From positions 19,572 to 83,571 of the IMG/VR virus record IMGVR_UViG_3300023063_000001: DNA of 64,000 nt; one strand, written 5' to 3'. The notes under the pieces were generated by a model. That model ran no database searches, was not told the DNA's origin, and saw only the letters and a program-made list of their open reading frames with translations. Made by a program: the position numbers and the translations under genes. Source of the DNA: a virus. Numbering within the stretch: position 1 is the stretch's first letter; every line of letters begins with the position of its first letter. Below, one piece after another: positions 1 through 7,495 of this stretch.

Positions 1-1
1 G

Positions 2-610
2 GTGACGTGGTGGGAAGATCTGACCAAACTCCAGATGGAAGGCGATTCATATAGTCAAATGTTTATTCGTGACGTGAATAATTACACCAGCATTACAGAG
101 TCCGGAAAAATCAAGCTTAAAGGAGCTTATGAATATATGGACTTTGATAAGCTTGGTTGGCACAAGAACCATTCAGCAATGGTAGTTCCTATGGCTGTGA
201 AAGCTCAACTGATTGATGGTGTAGATCACGAAGAGTTTATTCGTTTGCATGAGAACAAGTTTGACTTTATGCTGAGGACGAAAGTACCAAGGAGTAGTAG
301 TCTTGCGCTGGTAGTTGATGGTGAGGATATTCAACAACAGAATATCTGCCGTTATTATCCAGCAAAAGAAGGTGGTGGTAAGTTGATTAAGCTTATGCCT
401 CCTTTGGTAGAAGGAGGAGAAGTGCGTAGGTTGGGTATTGATACGGATTGGAATGTTAAGACGTGTAACAACATTCATGACTTCTCTTGGGGAGTTGACT
501 ATAAATATTACATTGATCAGGCAGCTAAACTTATTGAAGCAGTGTCCGAGGATGTAACTGATAAGCAAGGTAAAAATTGTGAAAGAAGTGTGGAAACCAG
601 TATTGATTAA
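2..610 (+). CDS. DNA polymerase, family B-like, C-terminal part (5' end outside window)
   Basis: The open frame enters from the left edge, so the start lies outside the window. The visible 202 residues resemble the thumb/C-terminal part of phage family B replicative polymerases: a run with WHKNHSAMVVPMAVKA, then a region mentioning NKFDFMLRTKVPRSSS, then YYPAKEGGGKLIKLMPP. These are typical of the end of the polymerase, after the catalytic palm motifs, which are not visible here. It would copy the phage genome together with the SSB and exonuclease downstream. The last dozen residues overlap the start of the following HNH gene, so the natural C-terminus may have been altered by that insertion. 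Family assignment is from memory of phage polymerases. Confidence 0.72.
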   Translation: MTWWEDLTKLQMEGDSYSQMFIRDVNNYTSITESGKIKLKGAYEYMDFDKLGWHKNHSAMVVPMAVKAQLIDGVDHEEFIRLHENKFDFMLRTKVPRSSSLALVVDGEDIQQQNICRYYPAKEGGGKLIKLMPPLVEGGEVRRLGIDTDWNVKTCNNIHDFSWGVDYKYYIDQAAKLIEAVSEDVTDKQGKNCERSVETSID

Positions 611-1145
611 AGATGTACATGCACATTATGCTGTAAGTAATCACGGACGTGTGTATGATTTGAAGCTAAATAAATACTCAAATTGGGGTGATAATGGAGC
701 GGGATACAAAACCGTCTCATTGAAAACAGATAATTACTCACAACCAAGAAAAGTATTTTATGTTCATCGACTTGTCGGATTGATTTTCATTGAGAACCCG
801 AGTAAACTTCCTCAAGTCGGACACAGGGACCACAACAGAGAGAATAATCGACAAGATAATTTGTACTGGACAACACCTAAACAGAATACTGCGGATGGTA
901 TTCGTGATGGTAAAATCAATGCAAAGAAACGTCCTAATACAAAAAAACTGAACAAGGCACAGATCTGTGAAATTGCTTTACTTTCTAGCCAAGGGAAAGG
1001 TATAAACGAGATTGCAATTATGTTAGGCTTTCCCCGTACAACAATTTCTAGTGTATTTAACGGTCGTAGCAATTTTGAATTGTTTGATTTTGCTAGGAAA
1101 GAAATTCAAAATAATCCCTTGACCCACCCACACAACCATGTATAA
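579..1145 (+). CDS. HNH homing endonuclease (NUMOD4 + HNH + HTH)
   Basis: 188 residues from a GTG start that overlaps the 3' end of the DNA polymerase. Residues 1-25 form a NUMOD4-type module (W-KPV then YAVSNHGRVYDL). The HNH core is around residues 78-102 (GHRDHNR, then NR-DNLYWTT). A C-terminal helix-turn-helix (about 125-165, ending TTISSVFNGRS) probably gives sequence recognition. Such free-standing enzymes cut cognate DNA lacking the insertion and spread by recombination. The 32-nt overlap with the polymerase gene suggests it arrived by insertion at the 3' end. A strong promoter follows immediately, restarting transcription downstream. Confidence 0.88.
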   Translation: MKEVWKPVLIKDVHAHYAVSNHGRVYDLKLNKYSNWGDNGAGYKTVSLKTDNYSQPRKVFYVHRLVGLIFIENPSKLPQVGHRDHNRENNRQDNLYWTTPKQNTADGIRDGKINAKKRPNTKKLNKAQICEIALLSSQGKGINEIAIMLGFPRTTISSVFNGRSNFELFDFARKEIQNNPLTHPHNHV

Positions 1146-1146
1146 T
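1119..1146 (+). promoter_or_regulatory. sigma70-type promoter
   Basis: TTGACC at 1119-1124 and a perfect TATAAT at 1141-1146 with a 16-bp spacer. It overlaps the end of the HNH gene and would start transcription near 1153, just ahead of the small genes and the SSB. A very similar box (CCTTGACC, 16-bp spacer) occurs at 56850. Confidence 0.85.
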
Positions 1147-1189
1147 AGATCTACGTTGAATTTCTCAGCGAAAAAGGAGAAGAAATTAA

Positions 1190-1345
1190 ATGAGCAAATT
1201 AGAAGCACTGCAAGCTATCAAAGCAGTTCTTGAAGACAGCTTGGATTACTTTGAGTATTTCGATACAAGCGGTGATGAGGATGAGCATGCCGATTTATAT
1301 TGGGGTATTAAAGATATAATTTCTACTGTTGAAAAACGTATTTAA
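1190..1345 (+). CDS. small acidic protein of unknown function (51 aa)
   Basis: ATG preceded by a strong ribosome site (AAAGGAGA). The 51-residue product is acidic and probably helical, with a central GDEDEHAD stretch. It is the first gene after the 1119 promoter. No family recognised. Confidence 0.7.
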   Translation: MSKLEALQAIKAVLEDSLDYFEYFDTSGDEDEHADLYWGIKDIISTVEKRI

Positions 1346-1359
1346 ACTTGGAGAATAAA

Positions 1360-1539
1360 ATGAGCAATAACGTAAAACTCGAATACACCCTGATCGACCG
1401 TGAAAATGGTAAAGTGTTGAATGTACATTCTTCTCGTGAAGACGCAAGAGATGAGAAACGTGATTGGAAAGCTGAGGGGTTTCAAGTGGATATTATTCAA
1501 TCTCGTTTCCAGCATGTTATCTCTAAAATTATTCGGTGA
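1360..1539 (+). CDS. hypothetical protein (59 aa)
   Basis: The ATG at 1360 follows TTGGAGAATAAA and is preferred to an in-frame ATG 12 nt upstream that overlaps this ribosome site. The product starts MSNNVKLEYTLID and has a charged middle section (SSREDARDEKRDWK). It is co-directional with its neighbours. Function unknown. Confidence 0.65.
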   Translation: MSNNVKLEYTLIDRENGKVLNVHSSREDARDEKRDWKAEGFQVDIIQSRFQHVISKIIR

Positions 1540-1545
1540 AATATC

Positions 1546-1791
1546 ATGGGTAAAGTAGTCTACAAAGATTCCCACACAAATGCTAATGGTTGCTCAATCG
1601 TTGAATATCAATTTGATAGTGTTGAGGATTTAATTAAATTTGAAAATCATAAGCAACAAAGCTTGATTGATAGTTTCAAAGGCGTAGGATTGTTTGCATT
1701 GGATACAGAGGATTTTGATGAGGAAGATCATGAAATGAAACAAGCAAATGTAGTTGACATTGAAGTGAATAAGAAAACTACGAAACATTGA
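1546..1791 (+). CDS. hypothetical acidic protein (81 aa)
   Basis: ATG preceded by GGTGAAATATC, seven bases after the previous stop. The C-terminal half is acidic (DTEDFDEEDHE). No recognised domain. Its position between promoter 1119 and the SSB suggests early expression. Confidence 0.62.
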   Translation: MGKVVYKDSHTNANGCSIVEYQFDSVEDLIKFENHKQQSLIDSFKGVGLFALDTEDFDEEDHEMKQANVVDIEVNKKTTKH

Positions 1792-1869
1792 AAGAATTTA
1801 TTGTAAGACAAATAGCTGTAAATGCTCAAAAATAAGTGACTAAATAATACACACAAATAGAGAAATAAT

Positions 1870-2547
1870 ATGACTAGTGTTATCGTAAAGCAACTCCCTA
1901 AGTCTGGTACGTTGGAAACCTTCAACGTGTACATCTTGAACACACCGGTGTTCTATCCTGTCGTGCATGAAGTAAAGACCAAGTATCAATCACAGGACCG
2001 TGAATTCAGTATTCAGCCTTTTGTTGATGAAGCTACTAAAGACAAACTTCTAGACGAAGTGATGCTGAACAAAACGTTTGCTGAAGTAGGCGTAACTAAA
2101 ACTAGCAAAGCACCCAGGCGCATCAAGTTTCCCCTATCTTCACAAGTAGAAGAGGGCAAGACCAATTACGATGTTGTTAAAGGTATGCATGGTTTTACTG
2201 TAGCCAAGCCTGAGTTTTCAAAGAAAGGCAATAAGATGACAGTGAATGTCATTGATAAAGAAGGTAATGCGTTTACAGACAACATTGGTAATGGCAGTAT
2301 CTGCACTCTTAAATTGTTTGGATATAAGAACGTAGAAGGCCAACTAACTGTTACACTTGATACTGTTCAAGTGCTGGAGCACGTTCCTTATGAGGGTAAG
2401 GGCTCATCTGATGAAGTTGTGGATGATGTACTGGGCAGCTACAAAGTTAAGAAGGTTGAGCCTAAAGCTACTGAAGTTGAAACACCTAAAGCTAAACCAG
2501 ATCCGCTTGAGCTAGACGAAGACGAAGAGAGTTTGCTCCCCTTCTGA
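1870..2547 (+). CDS. ssb: single-stranded DNA-binding protein, T7 gp2.5-like
   Basis: 225 residues. The N-terminal two thirds look like an OB-fold (strands around VYILNTPVFYPVVHE and NGSICTLKLFGYKN, then VTLDTVQVLEHVPYEG). A flexible linker rich in K, E and P follows. The end is strongly acidic and terminates in phenylalanine (DEDEESLLPF), the hallmark tail by which phage and bacterial SSBs recruit polymerase and other replication proteins. It coats single-stranded DNA at the fork and fits beside the polymerase and exonuclease genes. The family call rests on architecture and the tail, so a distant relative is possible. Confidence 0.78.
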   Translation: MTSVIVKQLPKSGTLETFNVYILNTPVFYPVVHEVKTKYQSQDREFSIQPFVDEATKDKLLDEVMLNKTFAEVGVTKTSKAPRRIKFPLSSQVEEGKTNYDVVKGMHGFTVAKPEFSKKGNKMTVNVIDKEGNAFTDNIGNGSICTLKLFGYKNVEGQLTVTLDTVQVLEHVPYEGKGSSDEVVDDVLGSYKVKKVEPKATEVETPKAKPDPLELDEDEESLLPF

Positions 2548-2558
2548 TACACTCCATA

Positions 2559-2574
2559 AGCGCAAGGATGCGCT
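2559..2574 (+). promoter_or_regulatory. hairpin motif shared with the 7449 site
   Basis: AGCGC-AAGGAT-GCGCT can form a 5-bp hairpin just after the SSB stop. The surrounding bases (TACACTCCATA before, TATTCAT after) match the promoter region at 7439-7467, where an equivalent hairpin sits between the -35 and -10 boxes. It may be a weaker copy of the same promoter/operator. Confidence 0.45.
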
Positions 2575-2594
2575 ATTCATTCAAGGACAAACCA

Positions 2595-2846
2595 ATGAAC
2601 TACAACATGTTAAACCTTTCCCTTACATACACTGAAGTGGTGGCAATACAAGCCCTTCTAGGCTATGTACAGCTACATACAAGCGAAGATCTTAGTAGTG
2701 TATCCATGAAACTTGAAGAGTTTTGCGATCCTGATGAAGTAGATTGTAGTCAAGTGAAGTTTATTAAGCTTAGTAAAAATCATATGGATGAAGTGAAGAC
2801 GTACAAGAATTCTAATTTTGCTATTAAATTTGTGGAGAGTAAGTAA
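2595..2846 (+). CDS. hypothetical protein (83 aa)
   Basis: ATG at 2595 follows AAGGACAAACCA. An upstream in-frame ATG at 2568 lies inside the hairpin motif and is less likely. The product is helical with an acidic centre (CDPDEVDCSQ). No family recognised. The next gene starts directly after its stop. Confidence 0.62.
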   Translation: MNYNMLNLSLTYTEVVAIQALLGYVQLHTSEDLSSVSMKLEEFCDPDEVDCSQVKFIKLSKNHMDEVKTYKNSNFAIKFVESK

Positions 2847-3092
2847 GTGTTATTCTCTGAGTTACAAAACTCTATTATTTTAAAAGTACAAGATCACATG
2901 AAGTATGCGAGTATCTCAGACGGCTTTATTGCAGAGGTTACACCAAACTATTATTATGATCTGCTTAGGACATATCCTGATTTCAAGCCTTCACAGATGC
3001 TATACATAAACGTTGTTTTAAATGTAGACATCTCAACGGCTTATGCTTATCGTGATAATATTAAAATAGTAAGTTCCGTAGTTAAAATTTAA
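2847..3092 (+). CDS. hypothetical protein (81 aa)
   Basis: GTG start adjoining the stop of the previous gene, with GGAG nine bases upstream, so probably translationally coupled. The sequence is mixed alpha/beta with aromatic clusters (YYYDLLRTYPDF). Function unknown. Confidence 0.6.
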   Translation: MLFSELQNSIILKVQDHMKYASISDGFIAEVTPNYYYDLLRTYPDFKPSQMLYINVVLNVDISTAYAYRDNIKIVSSVVKI

Positions 3093-3102
3093 GGAGAACA
3101 AA

Positions 3103-3375
3103 ATGACTGAACAAACGATCTACACCGAAGAAGCTCTATTCCAACGTCTGACTAAACTAAAGACTGACCTTCAAATCACTAAAGATGACATCAAAGCCAT
3201 CAAAGCAGACTTCACTTACGATGTTGACGTAAACAGTAAAGGCCTACACAAAGATGTGATTAAACTTGTTGATAAAGCAGCCTCTCTTTATGTGGCTGCT
3301 AAGTTTGAGGAAGTGGAGCAAGAAGCTCTTGAAGTGTTTGAGAAGTATAAAACTTTAACTTCATATGAAGGTTAA
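3103..3375 (+). CDS. hypothetical protein, possibly T4 DsbA-like dsDNA-binding
   Basis: 90 residues after a clear AAGGAGAACAAA ribosome site. All-helical and charged. The layout (short N-terminal helix, IKAIKADF, then KGLHKDVIKLVDKAASLY, then an acidic helix) recalls the small phage double-strand DNA-binding protein DsbA, but the similarity was judged by eye and is weak. If right it would bind phage DNA in transcription or replication. Confidence 0.55.
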   Translation: MTEQTIYTEEALFQRLTKLKTDLQITKDDIKAIKADFTYDVDVNSKGLHKDVIKLVDKAASLYVAAKFEEVEQEALEVFEKYKTLTSYEG

Positions 3376-3381
3376 CTATTA

Positions 3382-3576
3382 ATGTCCAGTTTAATGGTGA
3401 GTATTAAAGAAAAAGTTGGGGAATGCTCTATTAACTTTGAACTAGATGTAGAGTTTGACGTCGTGTATATCACTGAGAAAGTGGGAAAGCTTGTACAGAC
3501 AGAAGTAACCACTTTAAATAGTGGTAAAATTCCAGCAGGTATCCTACAATATTTTCAGAAGTACATTAAAGAATAA
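3382..3576 (+). CDS. hypothetical protein (64 aa)
   Basis: ATG six bases after the preceding stop. Short and acidic in the first half, with alternating hydrophobic residues suggesting beta strands. No recognised motif. Kept because it fits the tight co-directional gene array. Confidence 0.55.
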   Translation: MSSLMVSIKEKVGECSINFELDVEFDVVYITEKVGKLVQTEVTTLNSGKIPAGILQYFQKYIKE

Positions 3577-3589
3577 TTAAGAGGTGAAC

Positions 3590-3904
3590 GTGACTGATAA
3601 TCCTGATGCACAGGAACCAAAGAAAAAGAAATGGCATAAGGCCGTTGGGCGTGTTGCTTGGTCTTTAGCAAAAGGCCTATCCATTCCAATCCTTGCAGGT
3701 GCTTTGGCTTGGTGTGTGTCCTATCCCCTAGGTATGTATCAATGCCGTAATTACACGCTAGGACTGCACCTAGACGGCTGGAATTATACATGGTTCACTT
3801 GCTTTCTTAATGAAGATGGTAAGTGGTATACAAAAGAACAGTATGAAGCTAGTGCTGTAGGTGTACGACTTATTATTAGCCCTGATGTGAAGTTTCCAAA
3901 ATGA
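3590..3904 (+). CDS. membrane protein of unknown function (104 aa)
   Basis: GTG at 3590 is spaced correctly from GAGGTG. An in-frame GTG at 3584 is part of that ribosome site. A lysine-rich segment (PKKKKWHK) precedes one hydrophobic helix (about SIPILAGALAWCVSYPLG), so it is probably inserted in the inner membrane with a positive-inside N-terminus. The remaining C-terminal domain is rich in Trp and Tyr. Its stop overlaps the next start. Confidence 0.65.
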   Translation: MTDNPDAQEPKKKKWHKAVGRVAWSLAKGLSIPILAGALAWCVSYPLGMYQCRNYTLGLHLDGWNYTWFTCFLNEDGKWYTKEQYEASAVGVRLIISPDVKFPK

Positions 3905-4035
3905 CAATAATATTTCTTACAGTTTTCTTCTTCTGCTGCTGGGAAGCAATCATTACAGATGAGAATATGTTGGCAGCTAGATATGAAGCTATTTGGTTGA
4001 AGTTTTTAGAAGATACAGGGTTGGAGATTGATTAA
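3901..4035 (+). CDS. small membrane-associated protein (44 aa)
   Basis: The ATG overlaps the stop of the previous gene (AAATGA), indicating coupling. The N-terminus is very hydrophobic (TIIFLTVFFFCCW) and is followed by an acidic helix. It ends just before a terminator. Unknown function. Confidence 0.5.
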   Translation: MTIIFLTVFFFCCWEAIITDENMLAARYEAIWLKFLEDTGLEID

Positions 4036-4036
4036 T

Positions 4037-4057
4037 GGGGCCGTAAGGCCCTCCTTT
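4037..4057 (+). terminator. rho-independent terminator
   Basis: GGGCC-GTAA-GGCCC hairpin followed by TCC and a run of five T. It closes the small-gene group from promoter 1119, though read-through into the exonuclease gene is possible because no separate promoter was recognised. Confidence 0.8.
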
Positions 4058-4078
4058 TTGAATAGGAGTTGGATATGG

Positions 4079-5074
4079 ATGAGTAAGCTTACTGCGGTCA
4101 TAGACCTAGACTACGTTAAGTACAGTGCTGCATCTGTTGGAGAAACACGTTCTATCACTGTTGTACATAAAGCATCGGGAAGGGAAAAAGAGTTTCCTAC
4201 ACGTACAGACTTTTATGGCCGAGACAAACTTAAATCAGGTGGATGGCTTGGAGAACTGAACGCTAAACGAGAAAGTCCTTTTCTTCTTGATGAATTTAGT
4301 ATAATCGATGTACAAACTCCCGAGCCTATTGATCACGTATTACAGATTGCAAAGACACAAGTAGAGAATGATCTTAAGAAACTTGGGACAAATAAATACA
4401 AAGCTTTCTTAGGGAAAGGTGAAAGCTTTCGTGTTGAACTGTCTACACTTCAAAAGTACAAGGCAAATCGAAAAGATATGCTTCGCCCTCTTCATATGGA
4501 TGCTGTGACAGAATACCTTGAACGTAAATTCAAAGCTGAGGTTGTTACATCAATTGAAGCCGATGATGCTTGTGTAATTGAGTGCTATGAAAACCCTAAC
4601 AATGTTATCCAAGGGTTAGATAAAGATTACTACTCCAGCCCTAATAAATTCTTTAATGTGAATAGGCCAGATGAAGGCATTATTGATGCTGATTGTTTTG
4701 GTAAGCTATGGCTAGATGATAAGGGAGATGTTCGTGGTGTTGGCAGAATGCATCTGTATTGGCAGATGTGTAGCAATGACACCAGTGACAACTATGCTGC
4801 CAACTGTTTCTCTGACCTTCGTTGGGCGGGAAAGTCAGCCTATAAATCCCTTGTAGAGTGTGGGTCTGACAAGGAGGCGTGGGACAAGATGAAAGAGGTT
4901 TTCACCCTACTTTATCCCGAGGAAAAGACTGTTTTAGGGTGGAGAAATGATCCTATCAGCGTAACATGGGATTACGTACTGAATGAGATGTTCATGATGG
5001 CTAGGATGTTAACTAAACGTGATGAACATCTAAACGCTTATGATATGATGGATGAAATGGGGGTGAGTTATTAG
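4079..5074 (+). CDS. 5'-3' exonuclease (PIN/FEN family)
   Basis: 331 residues from the ATG at 4079 (GGAG upstream); the longer upstream frame runs through the terminator and is rejected. It starts SKLTAVIDLDYVKY, with an early aspartate typical of PIN-type nucleases. A central motif SIEADDACVIECY matches the metal-binding EADD signature of phage 5'-3' exonucleases (T7 gp6/T5 D15 relatives), followed by GLDKDYYS. It would remove RNA primers or resect host and phage DNA. The 3' end has an unusual junction with the HNH gene (see next entry). Family membership is confident, exact subfamily is not. Confidence 0.8.
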   Translation: MSKLTAVIDLDYVKYSAASVGETRSITVVHKASGREKEFPTRTDFYGRDKLKSGGWLGELNAKRESPFLLDEFSIIDVQTPEPIDHVLQIAKTQVENDLKKLGTNKYKAFLGKGESFRVELSTLQKYKANRKDMLRPLHMDAVTEYLERKFKAEVVTSIEADDACVIECYENPNNVIQGLDKDYYSSPNKFFNVNRPDEGIIDADCFGKLWLDDKGDVRGVGRMHLYWQMCSNDTSDNYAANCFSDLRWAGKSAYKSLVECGSDKEAWDKMKEVFTLLYPEEKTVLGWRNDPISVTWDYVLNEMFMMARMLTKRDEHLNAYDMMDEMGVSY

Positions 5075-5609
5075 TAGTAAGGAGCCTTGGCTATCCCACC
5101 CTGAGATCTGGAAGAATTCAGTTTCTTGGTTTACATACCTGAGGGGGTGTCTGAGAAAGGCTTGGTCGTCATCCCCGGTAAAGCATAATTTAATTAAAAA
5201 GAAACGTAAACAAATACCAAACCCGAATCCTAAAGGGAAAAAAGAAACAGTGTTTGGTTTTACTTGTGAAATGTGTAACACTGACCATGTTATTGCTAGT
5301 GGTCAAGTGGACCATATAATTCCAGCAGGGAGTTTAAGGAAGACAGAAGATATTCAAGGGTTTGTTGAAAGGTTGCTTTATGTGGCTGAGGAAGACCTTA
5401 GATTGATCTGCAAAGGGTGCAACTCAGCTTTAGCGTATGCGGACAAACAAGGAGTTACATATGAACAGGCGATTAAGGAGAAAATGCTTATTGAAATTTG
5501 TAAGTCAAAGAAAGATATACAGTTTCTTAAAGACAGAGGAATTATTCCAGCCTCAAATGCAGTTAAACGTAAAGAACAAATTAGAGAGTTTTTAAACAAT
5601 GAAAATTGA
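5070..5609 (+). CDS. HNH nuclease; start uncertain, possibly a frameshift fusion to the exonuclease
   Basis: A zinc-dependent HNH domain is clear from about 5250: CEMC, then VDHIIPAG, then CKGCN. The same frame stays open back to 5067 and encodes a convincing N-terminal region (KEPWLSHPEIW, WFTYLRGCLRKAWS, then a basic stretch) typical of these phage HNH proteins. Yet it contains no ATG, GTG or TTG between 5067 and the GTG at 5250. Either translation begins at ATT 5070, or ribosomes shift +1 from the end of the exonuclease at TAT-TAG, where a GGGGGTGAG stretch lies just upstream, or only the shorter GTG form is made. The coordinates given assume ATT. Confidence 0.7.
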   Translation: MSSKEPWLSHPEIWKNSVSWFTYLRGCLRKAWSSSPVKHNLIKKKRKQIPNPNPKGKKETVFGFTCEMCNTDHVIASGQVDHIIPAGSLRKTEDIQGFVERLLYVAEEDLRLICKGCNSALAYADKQGVTYEQAIKEKMLIEICKSKKDIQFLKDRGIIPASNAVKRKEQIREFLNNEN

Positions 5610-5691
5610 TTACTGGCAATCCGTACAGGCAACACAACTAATTCAATACGCAACATTCTTCTACACATTCCTAAATCAAATAGGTCTTTGA
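5599..5691 (+). CDS. small hypothetical protein (30 aa)
   Basis: An ATG overlapping the end of the HNH gene opens a 30-codon frame ending at TGATATG, where the next gene starts one base later. The peptide is aromatic (MKIDYWQSV, then YATFFYTFLN). The tight coupling supports it, but no homologue is known. Confidence 0.4.
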   Translation: MKIDYWQSVQATQLIQYATFFYTFLNQIGL

Positions 5692-5692
5692 T

Positions 5693-5989
5693 ATGTCAGT
5701 AGTGGAGCTATTTCCTAAGAAGCTTTCAGCTATTCCAGAAGGTGAGACTATGGAACAAACAGTTGTACGTTTCCATGAAAAGCTTGATATTGCTTTATCT
5801 GAATTTGGAACAATGTCTGTCATGGAGAAATGGGAGTTGTTTGAAACTGTTGTAGGGATGAACAAGAATATTTTTAAGCTCTATATGGATGTTAAGAAAC
5901 AAAGGGACTTTGATATTAAATGGTATGCTGATTTGAGTGATAAGTTGGCTAGGGCTATTGAGAAGAATGAGGAGATGGGAATTGAGTGA
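5693..5989 (+). CDS. hypothetical protein (98 aa)
   Basis: Starts at ATG immediately after the previous stop. Predominantly helical and charged, with a repeated Lys/Glu pattern in the second half (VKKQRDFDIKWYADLSDKLARAIEKNEE). It may be a small coiled-coil adaptor. Its 3' end overlaps the TTG start of the phosphoesterase gene. Confidence 0.62.
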   Translation: MSVVELFPKKLSAIPEGETMEQTVVRFHEKLDIALSEFGTMSVMEKWELFETVVGMNKNIFKLYMDVKKQRDFDIKWYADLSDKLARAIEKNEEMGIE

Positions 5990-6875
5990 TTTGGATTGGA
6001 AAGACAAGGCAATTGAACTTGCTAAAACGGGTAAAAGCTGGCGTAAGATTTCAGAGTTACTTGGGGTTGCTAGGTCTACTGTAAGTGATTATTTACGTAA
6101 AGAATTCAGTCAAGTGGTTCTAGATAATCGTAAATCATCTGAAACGTACTCTGTTCGTAAGAAAGATGGACCAGAGCATGATAATAGTAGGATTCTTTTG
6201 ATTAGCGATCTTCATATACCATTTCACCATCAAGATGCAATTGCTTTCTTACTGCATCTTAAAGAGAAATACAAACCTACACGAGTTATTTGTTTAGGTG
6301 ATGAAGTTGACGGAGCAGCGCTTAGTTTTCATGACCATGACCCGGATCTGCCAAGTGCTGGCGATGAAATTCGCCAAGCTTTGCCTGTAATTGCCGAACT
6401 ATTTAAAATATTTCCCAAGATGGATATTCTTGAAAGTAATCATGGAAGTCTAATTTGGCGGAAGGCTAAAGTATTTGGTATCCCTAAGCACTACATAAAA
6501 TCTTACAATGAGGTTCTTGGTGTTGACGATGGTTGGAAATGGAGCTTTGACTTAACAGTAGACCTGCCTAATGGTCAGAAGTGTTATATGCATCACGGTA
6601 AGACAAGTAATATTATTCAGCTTAGTCAGCAAATGGGCTCAGCGGCGGCTCAGGGCCACTACCATGAATCTTTTAAAATTGATTACTGGGGCAATAGTAC
6701 GGGTTTGTACTGGGGAATGCAGTGCGGCTGTTTGATTGATGATAACAAACTGGCATTTAACTATAATAATGTAAATATTAAACGTCCAATTATCGGTACG
6801 GGTTTGATTATTAATTCACTACCTATCTTAGAACCAATGGTTCTTTTGAAGAATGGGCGGTGGGAAGGTGTTTGA
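5982..6875 (+). CDS. metallophosphoesterase with N-terminal helix-turn-helix
   Basis: 297 residues from a TTG start (5982) with GGAGATGGGAA upstream. It overlaps the preceding stop as TTGAGTGA. Residues about 1-40 form a resolvase/terminase-like HTH (ELAKTGKSWRKISELLGVARSTVSDYL). The rest is a calcineurin-like phosphoesterase: DLHIPFHH (metal ligands D and H), GDEVDG, SNHGS and QGHYHE. Such enzymes cleave phosphodiesters. The fused HTH suggests a DNA or RNA substrate, by analogy with SbcD-like nucleases, but this is inference. It lies between two HNH genes in the replication block. Confidence 0.82.
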   Translation: MSDLDWKDKAIELAKTGKSWRKISELLGVARSTVSDYLRKEFSQVVLDNRKSSETYSVRKKDGPEHDNSRILLISDLHIPFHHQDAIAFLLHLKEKYKPTRVICLGDEVDGAALSFHDHDPDLPSAGDEIRQALPVIAELFKIFPKMDILESNHGSLIWRKAKVFGIPKHYIKSYNEVLGVDDGWKWSFDLTVDLPNGQKCYMHHGKTSNIIQLSQQMGSAAAQGHYHESFKIDYWGNSTGLYWGMQCGCLIDDNKLAFNYNNVNIKRPIIGTGLIINSLPILEPMVLLKNGRWEGV

Positions 6876-7434
6876 ACTAACACAAGTGATTCTTCATGAA
6901 GCTTTAGACTACAATAAAGACACCGGAGTTTTCACATGGAAAAGTAACAGACCTCTAAGCCACTTTAAAAATGCCCATGCACTCTGTGCATACCAAGGTA
7001 AATTTTCTGGTAAGGTTGCTGGGTATGCTTCAAAATATGGAGAGAAAGATTTATACTATCTTCAGATTAGAATTAAAGGCACTCTGTTTTTGGGGCATCG
7101 TCTAGCGTGGTTTTATGTAGAAGGGGTTTGGCCAGAAAAGCTTATTGATCACGAAGATGGAAATGGGTTAAACAATAAATGGGAGAATCTCAGAGAAGCA
7201 ACCCCTATAAGTAATGGTCGTAATTGTGGTTTGTCTTCCAATAATAAATCCGGTGTCAACGGTGTTTATTGGAATAAAGCAAACAGTAAATGGATTGCCG
7301 AGGGTCACTATACGGAAGATGGAGTGCATAAAAAGATTAACCTTGGTTCTCACTTAAGTCTTGAAGACGCTGAAAAAGCTAGATTAAAATGGCAATCTGA
7401 GCAAGGTGGGTTCACAGAACGACACGGAAAATAA
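6868..7434 (+). CDS. HNH endonuclease with AP2-like DNA-binding domain
   Basis: GTG at 6868 gives the usual family N-terminus (LTQVILHEALDYNKDTGVFTW); an ATG at 6853 is an alternative. The HNH_3 core is around GHRLAWFYVEGVWP, then LIDHEDGNGLNNKWENLREAT. The C-terminus (SGVNGVYWNKANSKWIAEGHY) is the AP2-type beta-sheet DNA-binding fold found in homing enzymes. The gene overlaps the end of the phosphoesterase, consistent with insertion of a selfish element. A promoter follows its stop. Confidence 0.88.
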   Translation: MFELTQVILHEALDYNKDTGVFTWKSNRPLSHFKNAHALCAYQGKFSGKVAGYASKYGEKDLYYLQIRIKGTLFLGHRLAWFYVEGVWPEKLIDHEDGNGLNNKWENLREATPISNGRNCGLSSNNKSGVNGVYWNKANSKWIAEGHYTEDGVHKKINLGSHLSLEDAEKARLKWQSEQGGFTERHGK

Positions 7435-7438
7435 GCCC

Positions 7439-7467
7439 TTTACACCACATAGCAAGGATGCTATTAT
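7439..7467 (+). promoter_or_regulatory. sigma70-type promoter with internal hairpin
   Basis: TTTACA at 7439-7444 and TATTAT at 7462-7467 with a 17-bp spacer. The spacer contains ATAGCA-AGGA-TGCTAT, a 6-bp inverted repeat (7449-7464). The block resembles the 2549-2580 region. It would drive the nucleotide-metabolism genes. Confidence 0.75.
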
Positions 7468-7495
7468 TGTTCTACGAAATTAATTTAGGAGAGGA

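Noticed and set aside
173-568. 131-codon minus-strand ORF antisense to the polymerase.
   Set aside because: No conserved pattern, and the plus strand encodes the recognised polymerase end.
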